From Candidatus Hodarchaeota archaeon (GTDB lineage Archaea > Asgardarchaeota > Heimdallarchaeia > Hodarchaeales > YT1-039): DNA of 64,000 nt. The DNA is taken from contig JAEOTF010000134.1 of assembly GCA_016840025.1 (NCBI GenBank), positions 1 to 64,000 on the forward strand, read 5' to 3'. The notes beneath the pieces are model-generated. The model worked only from the letters and a program-made list of their open reading frames with translations, did not search any database and was not told the DNA's origin. Numbering within the stretch: position 1 is the stretch's first letter; each line of letters starts with the position of its first letter. Below are positions 44,601-54,180 of the stretch, one piece after another. The translations under genes and the position numbers were made by a program.

Positions 44601-45789
44601 TAGACTTGGTTTAAAGTCTGAAAATGCTACAATAACGATTTTAAGTTATCCTACAAATCAAACTTTATTTGAAACACAAACTAATGAACTAGGAGTGGCT
44701 AACTTCTATTTAGCATCTTCACCTTATGTAATCAAAATAACAGGTAGCACTTTTCCTACTGAATATATCCCTGTAATTGTCCAATTCGACACCGAGTTTA
44801 ATTATCAGATAGGTTTCTTTTTAACTATCAGTTGTATTTCTCCTAATTGGATCGCTGTCCCCAATGTCGAAATAACGCTTAAAGATCTCGAAACAGGAGA
44901 TTTAACTATCTTGAACTCGGATAATAATGGTATAGCGCGGACTTACTTAAGGAAAGAAGAATATTTAATGACGGTTCTTTATGAGAATAGTTTAGGCTTC
45001 TGGAACAACCTTATCTGTCTTGATATCCTCATCAATGTTTCAATATACCCCTTTATCTGGATAAAAATAAGTCCACCAATAGATCTTAAGATTGTGGTTC
45101 AAAACGAGTTTCAAATTCCCATAGCCCGAGTCCCGGTCAGTATCGTGGGGGAATTATCAAAAACCACGAAAACTAACAACACTGACATAAATGGTGAAGC
45201 TTTATTCAGAAATATCCCTTGGGACAGCTATGTGATCCAAGTTGGTGATTCAGATGTCATTCTGAATACTGAAACTCTCATAAATGCAACTACAATAATG
45301 GTTCTTTATCCCTCTGATGAAAGTTTGCAAAGTGATGTCAGTCGATGGGTGGGTCATAGAAAATATGCTGTGGAGAATCCAGCGGAATATGTTGGAGGTT
45401 TTTTAGAATCTTCTTTCTCATTCCTGAATGTAATTTTATTAAGTTTCGTTGCTCTGATTACTTCGCTTGTCTTTTTGAGTTTTGGACCAATTGTTTCTCA
45501 TCCTATCATACAATCAAAAGGTGAGCTTAAAATCCTAAAGCACTTAGGAACAAACCTTTCTCAGAGAAGGCGTATCTTTCTATTTCAACTCTCCTTAGCT
45601 TGTGTTTTTGCGTCGTTTATTGGATCAATACTTGGTCTTTGGGCAATATTATCCTTTGAAAGGTTGAATAGTCAGATTATTGGAGGGATAGCAATAACAC
45701 CTATCTATAGACCCGAGATTATCTTGATTATCGTTCTTGTATCATTATTCACAACTATATGGAATATCTATAGAGCTATATTAGATTAG
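41665..45789 (+). CDS. Giant FtsX/MacB-type permease with about eleven extracellular beta-sandwich repeats
   Basis: This 1,374-aa protein starts with a membrane helix (28-52) and a MacB-like periplasmic core (about 60-245, GRTLAQVRHLKIGDSIELTG). From about 330 to 1220 it has about eleven carboxypeptidase-regulatory/Ig-like repeats, each about 80 aa. They have the recurring pattern 'V....P...V.V...........T...G...F.L..G.Y...' and dozens of Asn glycosylation sites. Three FtsX helices end the protein (FLNVILLSFVALITSL; LSLACVFASFIGSILGLW; IILIIVLVSLFTTIW). The fusion of transporter ends with a large cell-surface stalk is unusual. It follows the smaller permease by 131 bp. The role may be adhesion, glycan handling or signal sensing. 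Confidence 0.8.
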   Translation: MARPAIHQRASSQLSLIRLKVIPFKKLRLFIIGIIIISLICSSSAAFLLGIANMQYILGEEEDVVLITASGVTTPITSIVPIFSALALRKCQGVLAVSPETLSISILSKDSNFPVTVRGITSKYLNITKFKIKEGIDIFETNLEDQTHNLRGAVIGRTLAQVRHLKIGDSIELTGTLSDSTVELEIVGILEHNSQGDSEILVPLWAGQVLIGADSESVTLIRVHFDPDETSKDEIRRLMDTQYNVRLEFVRGNATTIAQDFEIYVYDTNGKMIPSLSKVLESSKSFTNYSLPLGIYNFTVNEKDTPETKASSIELINKDMTVIVGPTGLNNYTLGVQAYLNENPFSDARVTVWSGHLNVPLLTTYTNQEGKCDFILPEQDIYISVIKDTFGYASHPFSFNRSQIYTLNLNCSLHVKVIWANYSFIPIAGAFVHIYSPSTNWEKENTTNLNGTCDFILAPGIYTLVVTKDEYQRVLNITIQGLNSITVTLGSILLTVYATDGRVGLSANISIYENSTLINSTLTNDEGWGFLELMAGVAYNLTADYKEIKLQQPIMVDYSQILTLNFFKTLFEVKVVNITTGDPIPFCKVTVFNFEDETERNSYTNSYGQAGLVTSWGKLRVFTEKNDIYTCRNFTFSPTMSTCYLFLGVTSFNMTINDTKSNGILKFIRVIDQNVYSFNLDGNSNITIELEADTYTIAYSNASCGFFRQEIYINGSDLGFQVNSVSNIIYVVNWFNSSSPIPDIPVRIIDTINGYEFSSTTDKYGKVVANVSPGVYEISTHDISERYANKIVTTITEDQNTTVGIGNCVLYLTVWNSLGNETIPGVNITLTDINGLDTFEVTNENGLAIFDIPVQEYELNATYEKDGQSYSVIQTIDSFYNKTLSKPISIGNIFTLRVGVLNPNSGYPLYDESIQINLRSEEINKNFLGGGLQTVFLPSSQYYLTFIYNSTILAEHYILLNKSTTFMESFARLSVLVGDRLGLKSENATITILSYPTNQTLFETQTNELGVANFYLASSPYVIKITGSTFPTEYIPVIVQFDTEFNYQIGFFLTISCISPNWIAVPNVEITLKDLETGDLTILNSDNNGIARTYLRKEEYLMTVLYENSLGFWNNLICLDILINVSIYPFIWIKISPPIDLKIVVQNEFQIPIARVPVSIVGELSKTTKTNNTDINGEALFRNIPWDSYVIQVGDSDVILNTETLINATTIMVLYPSDESLQSDVSRWVGHRKYAVENPAEYVGGFLESSFSFLNVILLSFVALITSLVFLSFGPIVSHPIIQSKGELKILKHLGTNLSQRRRIFLFQLSLACVFASFIGSILGLWAILSFERLNSQIIGGIAITPIYRPEIILIIVLVSLFTTIWNIYRAILD

Positions 45790-45855
45790 AGAGTGAATCC
45801 ATATTTTATGATACTTTTGCTAATTATCCTCCTAAGGACTTGATAACGATCAAAA

Positions 45856-46080
45856 TTAATCTATTGGAATTTTAACCCACTTTTTGGGGTGTGATTGAGG
45901 AGTTTCAGGTGTTTCTGCGGCCATTTTTACTTTATATTTTTTCCTTTGGACATTACGCTCAACCATAGCATCAATTTTATTCTTAATCATCCGTAATTCA
46001 GCTAAATTTGGTTTATGTTCTTTTAGAAGATTCTGAAACTCTTTCAAAATACGAATGACTTTGGCATCATCGACTGGCAA
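45856..46080 (-). CDS. Small helical protein, 74 aa
   Basis: I do not recognise it. Residues 5-57 are likely two helices with basic character (VIRILKEFQNLLKEHKPNLA, then MIKNKIDAMVERNVQRKKYK), followed by a Pro/Thr tail and KKWVKIPID. The acidic-basic two-helix form recalls small DNA- or protein-binding archaeal proteins. It converges on the giant permease gene (66 bp between stops). Confidence in its reality is moderate. Confidence 0.5.
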   Translation of the reverse strand: MPVDDAKVIRILKEFQNLLKEHKPNLAELRMIKNKIDAMVERNVQRKKYKVKMAAETPETPQSHPKKWVKIPID

Positions 46081-46143
46081 TTAAGTTTCACTCCAAAAGA
46101 TTCTACTGATTATAACGCTCTTTTAACTTTTCTTTCATTATAT

Positions 46144-47445
46144 TCAAGATCTATTTGCTTTGTATTTTAAATAAATAATAAGGCTAAAGACATAGTATAA
46201 AACCCACCAAATGAGGTTCATATTAAATTCAGCGATATAAGATTCCGCTAAGAGAAGTAGAATTGCCCCACTATAAACACGAAATTCAACATTAATGCCA
46301 TTTCCTACCTGAGTCAATGGGATTTGTTCTAGACCCCAAGTTCTTACAATGAATGCCTGTTTGATATCTGTTCGGGGGATAAAGATAGAAGAAGTTATGG
46401 GATACCAAGTAGTATTAGCATCAGCATAGGTATAATTATGATTGGTCACAAACAGAACCATTGTATTAGAAGAAGCCCTATAAGTGTACGATATTGAATC
46501 TTGTTGAACTATGGCAGATTTTTCAGTTGAAGAGAGGATAATTTCCCTTATAGATCGGATTCGATTGATTAAATTCCCGAAGGCTTCCCAAGAATTAGGA
46601 TTATCTCTTACTCCATAGTAGGGAACCTCACTGATATTATAATCTCCAAAAGTAAACCACAAGAGCCCAGTTATATTTCTTTGTAATGCAAGAGCTGCAT
46701 CCATCAAAAACTGTTCCTCAGTAGGAAAATATTGAGGGGAAGAAATGTGAGCATGTGCTTGAAGGACAGCCCACATAGTTGCTCTTTTAGTATTATATTC
46801 GTTAAGACTGTCAATCCAAGATGAAACCTTGGATCGGTTACCTGACCAAGGATATGGATCGATGGAAATAATATCAACAAAATCAGGAACTTCATCGTAG
46901 AGTTCTGGGTAGTTAATGAATTGGTTTGAATATTGCACAAACGTAGGTCGTTCATCCAACCCTTTTATGATGTTATGAGCTTGGATAATTGCGTTCTCAT
47001 CAATTCGAGTTCCATTCTGACTTATTCCTGGTTCATCGACAATATACCATGTGGAAATACATGAATACCCCCGTAATAACGTTATATTTGGTGCGAGATG
47101 TTCTAAATCATTCCATCGAAGAAAATAAGACAGTTCAAAGATTACATTCATCTGGATAGTTTCACAATGATTAAGTAAAACAGTTGCCGAGTATTCGGGT
47201 GTTTCTTTTAGAGAAGTATTAGAATCGTAACCGAAGATTACTGTATCTAGCCCAATACTCTTAGCAGCATTGACATCCTTTGTTTTAAGTGGCCAATAAA
47301 TCCCTAAAGGAAATGCAAGAGCTGATTCCTTAGTTTCAGTAGTAGTTAATGGAATGGCCGATCCTTGATATGTAAAAAAGGCCGAGGGATTCGCTAGTAA
47401 TCCTATTAGAACAATATATAGTAATACTATGAAATTTCTCTGCAT
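46144..47445 (-). CDS. Secreted, membrane-anchored glycoside-hydrolase-like TIM barrel protein
   Basis: The protein has a signal peptide (1-22) and an extracellular domain. Its alternating strand pattern and motifs fit a GH-A type (alpha/beta)8 barrel: LGIYWPLKTKDVNAAKSIGLDTVIFGYD, WYIVDEPG (acid/base Glu at the end of strand 4), IISIDPYPW and GLLWFTFGDYN. A beta domain follows (about 315-400), and a C-terminal membrane helix (about 410-428) ends in a basic tail. The substrate is unknown; nearby glycosyltransferases suggest surface polysaccharide. It lies 22 bp behind the M14 peptidase gene in the same direction. Confidence 0.72.
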   Translation of the reverse strand: MQRNFIVLLYIVLIGLLANPSAFFTYQGSAIPLTTTETKESALAFPLGIYWPLKTKDVNAAKSIGLDTVIFGYDSNTSLKETPEYSATVLLNHCETIQMNVIFELSYFLRWNDLEHLAPNITLLRGYSCISTWYIVDEPGISQNGTRIDENAIIQAHNIIKGLDERPTFVQYSNQFINYPELYDEVPDFVDIISIDPYPWSGNRSKVSSWIDSLNEYNTKRATMWAVLQAHAHISSPQYFPTEEQFLMDAALALQRNITGLLWFTFGDYNISEVPYYGVRDNPNSWEAFGNLINRIRSIREIILSSTEKSAIVQQDSISYTYRASSNTMVLFVTNHNYTYADANTTWYPITSSIFIPRTDIKQAFIVRTWGLEQIPLTQVGNGINVEFRVYSGAILLLLAESYIAEFNMNLIWWVLYYVFSLIIYLKYKANRS

Positions 47446-47467
47446 AAGTCCACAAACCTTTTTTTCT

Positions 47468-49408
47468 CTATTTGCATTTTTTGTAAAAGATCACTATTAT
47501 TCCTACTGTCCCTATCAAGAAAAGCGGAGTAGGAATTATGAAATCTGTGACGAACTCAGGGACAATCCATGTACTTGATGTACTACTTATAGGGGAAATA
47601 AATATATCTACTTTAGAAGAAAACACCATAACTCCATTTGTAGTGGTGGTTTTTGTGCGAATAGTATGAGAACCTTTACTGAAATATGTTGTATCCCAAT
47701 AGGCAATCCATTCCTCTTCACCTTGAGCGAATTCGGCAAAAATATGAGAATTATCATCAATGACTACGCTCATATTATTGATGTCGGATGTTTCAATACC
47801 TGCAACTTTGATTATAATCGGAACTTGACCGCTAATGGTCTCTTCAAAGGTTGGTGAAACAATTTTGCATGAAGGTAAGTCAGTTGTAACTTGGATTTTT
47901 AGAGTTGGACTGTACCAGTCTAATTGACCATGCATCGTTTGATTCTCAGCGATTTCGGACCATTGCACCCAATTACGCTGTTTCGCATAACGTGAATAAG
48001 GAAAGGGATACACTCCTGAATCATTAGTTAATCCATCTACTTGAGCACGAGCAACAAAATAGTAGTCTCCCTCGATAGCAGGAGTAGTTATTTGTTGGTT
48101 GTATAAGTCTCCATCCCATGTTGATGAACCTTCTTGGTCAGTTCCGTCAAAGAGATAGTTATTAATGAGGTCAGGATCTAAACCCCATCGCAAATCAGTT
48201 TCATCGACCTGAATAGAGCCATTCACCTGCCAATTGAAATTTAATCTAGTATTTGGGGCAACTGCATGGATTATCGTCCCATTAGGAAAATTAACATATG
48301 GTAATGAATCCTTTGAAGTCCACTCTAGATAGGGTTCAGCAAGATCAATTAGTACGAGAGCCAGTCGAATATTTTTGGGAATCCACCCATCGACTGTTTC
48401 CCCTCCTAGACTTTCTTCTGTAGGCCATTTTGTACGGCTAACTTCTACACAATAACTCAGCATTCCTGCTCCTTCATAGCCATCAGCATCAAGGGTATAG
48501 TTTCCACCATATTCTACGTGTGCTGCATATGCCCAATCTTCCCAAGCACCGTAGCAGGGATAATAGCTGGGTTGGTCATTCCAAATGTATAAAGGGTAAT
48601 AACCTTCACTAAAGTTTCCTGCCTCGCGGCTCATCAATCTAGCATGATTAAAATAGGCATTATTATCTGGAGAAAGATCTATTTCCTCGGAATAATGGAC
48701 GTTAGCCCCCCATGAATAATAAATCCCATGAATCCCGCTATGCCATGATATAGCGTTGATGAATTGATGATCTTCCACAAATTCGCGAATACATTGAGTC
48801 TCGGGTTCAGAAAAGGGATTAACCCCGCCGCTGCCAGTTTCACTCCAATCATAGTCATAGTTTCGATTGAGGTCAATACCGTTGTTATTATAGCGTGTTT
48901 GAACCTCGTGTCCTGCGGGGTTAAGCAAAGGAATGATGTATATCTCTCGGTGATCAATAAGATACTTAATCCAATTGTTTAGAGAATAATTTTTGGCAAG
49001 CCACCAAGCAAGCCAGTAAGCTGTCTCTGTTGAAACACCCTCATTCCCGTGGTGTGTACCAATAAATAATAATTCTGGCTTTTCAAAACCAGTAGATTCA
49101 TTTGCTAAACGAATTGCCCAAATCTCGTAATTTCCGGTGATATTGGGGATATCATATTGTTTATTCAACGAAAAAAGGTCAATAATTTCTGGGTATGTAT
49201 CATTTAGGCTAATCATATCAGCAAGAAGTTCATCATAAGTCTCATGATAATAATAAGTAGTAAATTCCGATGATTCTATGGACATATTTGCTATATATGA
49301 TTGTTTTGGTGTTTCTGATGATTCTATGGATAGGGATGAGGGATAAAGAAACGGAAGAAGAAGAATGAGAATAGAAAGAAGTACCAGTAAGCGTTTCAAG
49401 AAGATCAC
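47468..49408 (-). CDS. Secreted M14 zinc carboxypeptidase, membrane-anchored
   Basis: This 646-aa protein has a signal peptide (1-27). In the M14 domain, GTHHGNEG supplies zinc ligands H120 and E123, DLNRNYDYDW lies near 179, the third ligand H223 is in ISWHSG, and the catalytic Glu is likely in SYCVEVS (about 322). A beta-sandwich domain (about 520-610) and a C-terminal membrane helix follow. It removes C-terminal residues from peptides or cell-wall/S-layer proteins outside the cell. It is first in a two-gene unit with the glycosidase-like protein and is divergent from a nitroreductase (82 bp). Confidence 0.9.
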   Translation of the reverse strand: MIFLKRLLVLLSILILLLPFLYPSSLSIESSETPKQSYIANMSIESSEFTTYYYHETYDELLADMISLNDTYPEIIDLFSLNKQYDIPNITGNYEIWAIRLANESTGFEKPELLFIGTHHGNEGVSTETAYWLAWWLAKNYSLNNWIKYLIDHREIYIIPLLNPAGHEVQTRYNNNGIDLNRNYDYDWSETGSGGVNPFSEPETQCIREFVEDHQFINAISWHSGIHGIYYSWGANVHYSEEIDLSPDNNAYFNHARLMSREAGNFSEGYYPLYIWNDQPSYYPCYGAWEDWAYAAHVEYGGNYTLDADGYEGAGMLSYCVEVSRTKWPTEESLGGETVDGWIPKNIRLALVLIDLAEPYLEWTSKDSLPYVNFPNGTIIHAVAPNTRLNFNWQVNGSIQVDETDLRWGLDPDLINNYLFDGTDQEGSSTWDGDLYNQQITTPAIEGDYYFVARAQVDGLTNDSGVYPFPYSRYAKQRNWVQWSEIAENQTMHGQLDWYSPTLKIQVTTDLPSCKIVSPTFEETISGQVPIIIKVAGIETSDINNMSVVIDDNSHIFAEFAQGEEEWIAYWDTTYFSKGSHTIRTKTTTTNGVMVFSSKVDIFISPISSTSSTWIVPEFVTDFIIPTPLFLIGTVGIIVIFYKKCK

Positions 49409-49490
49409 CAGTAATCAATATTGACATTTTTAACTTTATAAGGGAAAGTAAACAGATTTGATACTCTAAACTAGCTCTTCTTTAATTGAA

Positions 49491-50264
49491 GTGGACATTG
49501 TGAAAAGCATTATGGCTCTTATTCGTCTTATACGTGGACGAAAAGGTACTAAGAAAAGATACTACGCTAATAACCAAATATTAAACGTTATACATCAACG
49601 GAGGAGCTGCAGGAACTATCAAGAAGCTGAAGTTCCTCCAGAAATAATTGAAAAAATACTGGAAGCGGGTCGTTATGCACCAACAACAGTTAATCTTCAG
49701 ACATTTTCATTTATTGTATTTAGTCGAGGAGAGTGGCTAGAGCGATTTGACCGACCGCTTCCTTGGATGGGATCACATGCCATTATGATTCTAGGTGACT
49801 GGCACAAACTTAGTCTTATTCTGCCAGAGCTCCCAGACGCACCCCTTGCAAAACTGAGTGTTGCCCTCGTTAATGGAGCTCTTGCTGCAGAAAACATGAC
49901 TTTAGCAGCGTATTCATGCGACTTGGGCAGTATTTTACTCATGAATGATAATACGGGTCTACCCGATTTAGTGAAAATACGAGAAAAACTTCAACTACCA
50001 GCTAATGTTTTTCCCATTCTGACAGTAGTTATAGGATATCCCCAAGGCTCATCTGTTGCTCCCCCACGTATTCCTCAAAATAATACCTGGTTTTGGAATC
50101 GATATGGACCGATTGAGCCAAGTAAAATGCAAGAATGGCTAAAACAGCTTCAAGTAGGCTATCGGCTTACAAGAGGGAGATCGTTAGAATCGCGATTACG
50201 AGAGTATCAGGCTGAATTTAATGCTCTAGAAGAGCAACTTCGAGAGTATACAAAAACAAATTAA
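49491..50264 (+). CDS. Nitroreductase-family flavoprotein
   Basis: This 257-aa protein has the FMN-binding fold: IHQRRSCRNYQEAEVPPEII (about 34-53), EAGRYAPTTVNLQTFSFIVF, the central helix NGALAAENMTLAAYSCDLGS, and FPILTVVIGYPQ. Residues 215-257 form an extra C-terminal helix or coiled coil (SLESRLREYQAEF). Such enzymes reduce nitro-compounds, quinones or flavins with NAD(P)H, and some bind Fe-S clusters through added Cys, absent here. The start is GTG 49491; ATG 49509 is an alternative. It stands alone. Confidence 0.9.
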   Translation: MDIVKSIMALIRLIRGRKGTKKRYYANNQILNVIHQRRSCRNYQEAEVPPEIIEKILEAGRYAPTTVNLQTFSFIVFSRGEWLERFDRPLPWMGSHAIMILGDWHKLSLILPELPDAPLAKLSVALVNGALAAENMTLAAYSCDLGSILLMNDNTGLPDLVKIREKLQLPANVFPILTVVIGYPQGSSVAPPRIPQNNTWFWNRYGPIEPSKMQEWLKQLQVGYRLTRGRSLESRLREYQAEFNALEEQLREYTKTN

Positions 50265-50328
50265 GTTAGAGAGAGTTTTAAAGTTGCCCGTTAGTAGTCA
50301 TCCTGTTGTCTGGGATTTTTTTACTGGT

Positions 50329-51123
50329 TTAAATTCCGCCTTCCATTTTTTGAGTCCTCAAGAGCTTAAATGCAATGAAAAATCCAGTAGACACAAAAAG
50401 TCCTATTAGAGGAAGATATAATAAATTGAATCCCTCAGAGGGTTTAGCAGGGAAGTTTACATTTGTTTCAACCAGATATAATTTAGCATCATAAACATCC
50501 TGGGATTTAATATCTTCTATCCAAAGGTGTGCACTCACAAGAACTCCAGTTTGTTGTTCATAAAGCAACGTTATCTCATGGTCCACACTCGATGAGTTTT
50601 GCTGGATATGGATCAATTTCCAGATATCAAAATTACCAATTTCTGGTAATTCTAAAGAATCTGCGTCAGATATGGAAAAGGTGTAATTCCATATGGGAAT
50701 AGTATTCCCAATAGCAGCATCAGAGGGAAAGATCCAAAATGGGGTATAATTTGGCATTTGAGGTGAAAAAAAATCCGTGTATAATGCATTCAGAAAAAGG
50801 GATTCAGAGACATTAGGTGTTATTAGACGGGAAGTAATATTTTCCATTACAATGCCTTTTTCTACTGTCCCGATAGGTAGGTCAGGTACAACATTAAGAC
50901 GTGATTGAATCAAGGAATCATTGATGGTTTGGTAGATAACCCAAAATTTGGCCAATGGATAGAGTGGAAAACCCTTGTAAGTTACTGTCATCTCATATTT
51001 GATGATCATACCTTCAAACGGGATTGTCAAGCTTTCATGTGAGGTGGCGTCTCCTATTGCACAAAAATTAGAAAAAAGAAAAATGAAGAGGATGATAGCA
51101 GATAATATTCCACGGATGTTCAT
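50329..51123 (-). CDS. Secreted membrane-anchored protein, unknown
   Basis: This 264-aa protein has a signal peptide (1-24). Its beta-rich extracellular domain contains NxS/T sites and the strand ISDADSLELPEIGNFDIWKLIHI, and a C-terminal membrane helix at about 234-255 is followed by a basic tail. I recognise no family. It overlaps no gene; the URO-D family gene ends 11 bp upstream in the same direction, so they may share a transcript. Confidence 0.65.
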   Translation of the reverse strand: MNIRGILSAIILFIFLFSNFCAIGDATSHESLTIPFEGMIIKYEMTVTYKGFPLYPLAKFWVIYQTINDSLIQSRLNVVPDLPIGTVEKGIVMENITSRLITPNVSESLFLNALYTDFFSPQMPNYTPFWIFPSDAAIGNTIPIWNYTFSISDADSLELPEIGNFDIWKLIHIQQNSSSVDHEITLLYEQQTGVLVSAHLWIEDIKSQDVYDAKLYLVETNVNFPAKPSEGFNLLYLPLIGLFVSTGFFIAFKLLRTQKMEGGI

Positions 51124-51134
51124 CTTCTAACCAC

Positions 51135-52115
51135 CTAACCGAGTTCGCGAGTAATTAGAGTTAATAATGTTTCATCGACAGTTTGAGGTACAACACAGCC
51201 AGGAGCAAGCACCAATTGGGGATTTTGAGCTTCTTCAATAATTTGTTGAAGTTTCTGAATCATTACATTTGAGTTATCTGACTTTAAATCTTTATATTCA
51301 TCAATACCACCTAGTAAAGCTCCTTTAAACAACTGTTTCGCATTCACAAGACTTGGTTCAGTCGTTTGATCATGCCAATTAATTCCGTGAGCTTGTAACG
51401 ATTCTACAGTCTCTTTAAAGTAGGGGGTTGATCCGTGAAGATGAATTACAATAAAATCTGCTTTAGAGTGAACTTTTGTTATTAGTTCTTGCAGATAAGC
51501 CAGTTCAAAGTCTTGATATTCGGTGAGAGTAACCACAGAGGGAGAACAGTGTTGAGTAGCAATAAATAATCCTGTACTACCAGCGTCTAACACCGCGGAA
51601 GAATAATCAACGACAGTTGTGAAGATTTCCTTAAGACCTTCATGAATGCGTTCTGGAAAAGTGCGTAAATGCTCAAGAAGCTTGGGGTCTAATTTAGAGC
51701 CGACCATGAGTGGAGAGAAGACTGTCATCATGCTAGGAACCAGATCTTCAAGAGCCTCGGTGATTTTGGCCACAGCCTTGATTTGTTTGCCTAATTCTCC
51801 TTCAGAAACATCTAATGCTTCAATTTCTTCCCAATGATCGCTAGATTGGATAGCACATCGCCTACATTGAAGGGAACCAGTTACTGAATCATAACCCGCC
51901 GGTTCACAGCCCCAATCAAGGGCCATATAGCGGGAATGGGGGGAGATTTTGAGGAGGTCAGGACTAACCCTATGAAAAAAATCCACATGCGCTTCGGCTA
52001 AGCCTTTGGGGGTTCGGTCATGGTGAGGGAAGTGTTTCCAAAGGGCGAACGGCGTCCGTTCAGGCATTTGTCCAGTCATTACCTTCCGAATTAGTTCAAA
52101 TCTATCAGAACTCAT
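51135..52115 (-). CDS. Uroporphyrinogen decarboxylase (URO-D)-family protein
   Basis: This 326-aa (beta/alpha)8 protein resembles the URO-D/methyltransferase group: FELIRKVMTGQMPERTPFALWKH at the N-terminus, DLLKISPHSRYMALDWG, and FIVIHLHGSTPYF near 220. LLGGIDEYK lies before the last helices, and QLVLAPGCVVPQTVDE occurs where family members have 'LGPGCGI'. It may be a corrinoid or thiol methyltransferase (MtaA/CmuA-like) rather than a haem-pathway enzyme, since no haem genes are near. The substrate is unknown. Confidence 0.8.
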   Translation of the reverse strand: MSSDRFELIRKVMTGQMPERTPFALWKHFPHHDRTPKGLAEAHVDFFHRVSPDLLKISPHSRYMALDWGCEPAGYDSVTGSLQCRRCAIQSSDHWEEIEALDVSEGELGKQIKAVAKITEALEDLVPSMMTVFSPLMVGSKLDPKLLEHLRTFPERIHEGLKEIFTTVVDYSSAVLDAGSTGLFIATQHCSPSVVTLTEYQDFELAYLQELITKVHSKADFIVIHLHGSTPYFKETVESLQAHGINWHDQTTEPSLVNAKQLFKGALLGGIDEYKDLKSDNSNVMIQKLQQIIEEAQNPQLVLAPGCVVPQTVDETLLTLITRELG

Positions 52116-52356
52116 GTCAGCACGCCTAGTTTTTGTGAACAGATATTTTTGATGAAATGAATTTAGTTCTCTTATTAGTTATAGTAAATGAAAGTTAATC
52201 CATTATTAATAATCAGCTGGAGATAAGACTTTAGCAATGTTGAGCGATTTTTGTTAATATTCAATATGTATAAGAATAGCCAAATCATGTAATAAATTCA
52301 ATCGGAATAGGATTTTCTTCTGTGTATTGAGTAATCCTACTTTCAAAAAGGGGATT

Positions 52357-54000
52357 ATGCACATTATGGTCACACAACCACCCATTAAATGCGTGAATCG
52401 AATATTAACTAAATCATTGGTAATTTTGATTATCGTAGGATTATTATCTACCACCATTCCGCTAGATATAGTTCAAGGTGTCCTTCCAGGACCAACCCTT
52501 ATTTCTCCTATTGATAAATCCGTTGTCACTACGAGCCAACCCACATTTGAATGGTCCTCTGTCTCAGGGGCAGTGGAATATAACATTCAAGCAGACACCG
52601 ATACAGCGTTTGACCCAGCAATTGGGTCTGATTACACTTCAAGTACAAGTTATACTCCTCCCCCTCAAATGGCGCTTCCAGATGATAGATACTATTGGCG
52701 GGTACGGGCAAAAGATTCTTCTGGCACATGGGGCTCTTGGAGCGTTGTATGGAGATTTAATGTCGATACAATGCCACCTGCGAAACCAATACTAGCATCC
52801 CCAATAAATGGGGCGGGTTTTAGTACTACTACTGTCACATTCAATTGGAATGATGTGACTGATGCTTACTATTATCATCTCCAAGTGGATGATACCTCTG
52901 ATCAATGTCCTTCCCCTCTGATTAGCCTTAATACGCTGACTGCATCTGAATACACTGCAAATTCTCTTCCTGAGGATTCTACGATCTATTGGAGAGTTTG
53001 TGCAAGAGATATCGATGGAAATTGGGGGGTTTGGAGTAATGTTTGGTGGTTTGAGATTGATTTAACTTCTCCAACCGCCCCAACCTTGTTTAGTCCGATC
53101 AGTGGCACTTACATCGGCTCTACGGTTACATTTCAATGGAACAGTGTCTTAGACGCAGTTGAATATCGGTTTCAGACTGATACTGACAGCTTATTCGGCA
53201 CACCTGTCAATCATTATACTGCTGACTTATCCTATTCCACGTCATTTCCTTCTACCAGTCACACCAGGTACTATTGGCGGGTTGCTGCGAAAGATAATGT
53301 AGGGTATTGGAGTTCTTGGAGTAGTGTATGGTATATTAACTACGACACAGTACCTCCTGAGAGTCCAACCTTACTTGACCCGCCTAATGGTGTGACAATC
53401 TTTCAAAGTCTTCCTGTTCTACTTTGGGATCGCCCGAGTGACGCTAGTAGTAGGTCTAGAGTACAAGTTAGCAATTCTTCTTCCTTTTCAACGACAATCC
53501 ATAATCAAGAGGTAGTGTCAAGCAGCTACATGTGTCTTAACCTTGCCGATGGTCTTACATATTATTGGCGTGTTAAAGCAAAAGATCATGCAGGTAATTG
53601 GGGACCTTTCTCAACTCCACGCTCTTTTACTAAAAATAGTGCTGGTCCAAACTTGATAGAACCTGATAACGGTATGATTACGACCAATCACACTATCTTC
53701 TTCGATTGGGAGGTCAAACCTACAGCGACGGACTATTGCGTAAAAATTGATACATTAGATTGGTTTCCATCCCCTGATCTTTATTATACAGGCGTTAATA
53801 CTTATCATTTATTAACTAACCTCCCAGATGGCACTTATTTTTGGCAAGTTAGAGCTAAGGATTCGGAAGGCAATTGGAGTGACAATAGTGAGCTTAGATC
53901 ATTTACCGTTGTGAAGACATTAGTGGAACTTCCCATGTTCTTTGCACTTCCGCTACTGGCGGGTTTATTGGCAATTTTCGCGCTATATCGGCGCGAGTGA
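52357..54000 (+). CDS. Surface protein with five Fn3/Ig-like repeats
   Basis: The protein has a signal or membrane segment (about 18-38 from ATG 52357). Five tandem 90-100 aa beta-sandwich repeats then follow, each with 'P.L.SP..G......T..F.W......Y..Q.D' and ending in a variant of YYWRVRAKDSSGTWGSWS. A C-terminal hydrophobic anchor (LPMFFALPLLAGLLAIFALY) and a short basic end close the protein. It is probably a cell-surface stalk or adhesin. I rejected TTG 52327 because AAGGGG lies directly before ATG 52357. It precedes an ABC transporter pair by 180 bp. Confidence 0.85.
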   Translation: MHIMVTQPPIKCVNRILTKSLVILIIVGLLSTTIPLDIVQGVLPGPTLISPIDKSVVTTSQPTFEWSSVSGAVEYNIQADTDTAFDPAIGSDYTSSTSYTPPPQMALPDDRYYWRVRAKDSSGTWGSWSVVWRFNVDTMPPAKPILASPINGAGFSTTTVTFNWNDVTDAYYYHLQVDDTSDQCPSPLISLNTLTASEYTANSLPEDSTIYWRVCARDIDGNWGVWSNVWWFEIDLTSPTAPTLFSPISGTYIGSTVTFQWNSVLDAVEYRFQTDTDSLFGTPVNHYTADLSYSTSFPSTSHTRYYWRVAAKDNVGYWSSWSSVWYINYDTVPPESPTLLDPPNGVTIFQSLPVLLWDRPSDASSRSRVQVSNSSSFSTTIHNQEVVSSSYMCLNLADGLTYYWRVKAKDHAGNWGPFSTPRSFTKNSAGPNLIEPDNGMITTNHTIFFDWEVKPTATDYCVKIDTLDWFPSPDLYYTGVNTYHLLTNLPDGTYFWQVRAKDSEGNWSDNSELRSFTVVKTLVELPMFFALPLLAGLLAIFALYRRE

Positions 54001-54180
54001 AGTTATATTGCTGAACATTTATTTTCTTTTTTAACGACACTCTTTCTCCTTCTCCCCCTTCTCTTTCTTCAATTTATATAGAAGAATAAAGATTTGTTCA
54101 GGTTTTCATCCAACAATTGACACACTACAATCATTTTCAACTGTTCATTATTTTCTATCCTCGAGTGAGCGTGAGCCTTT

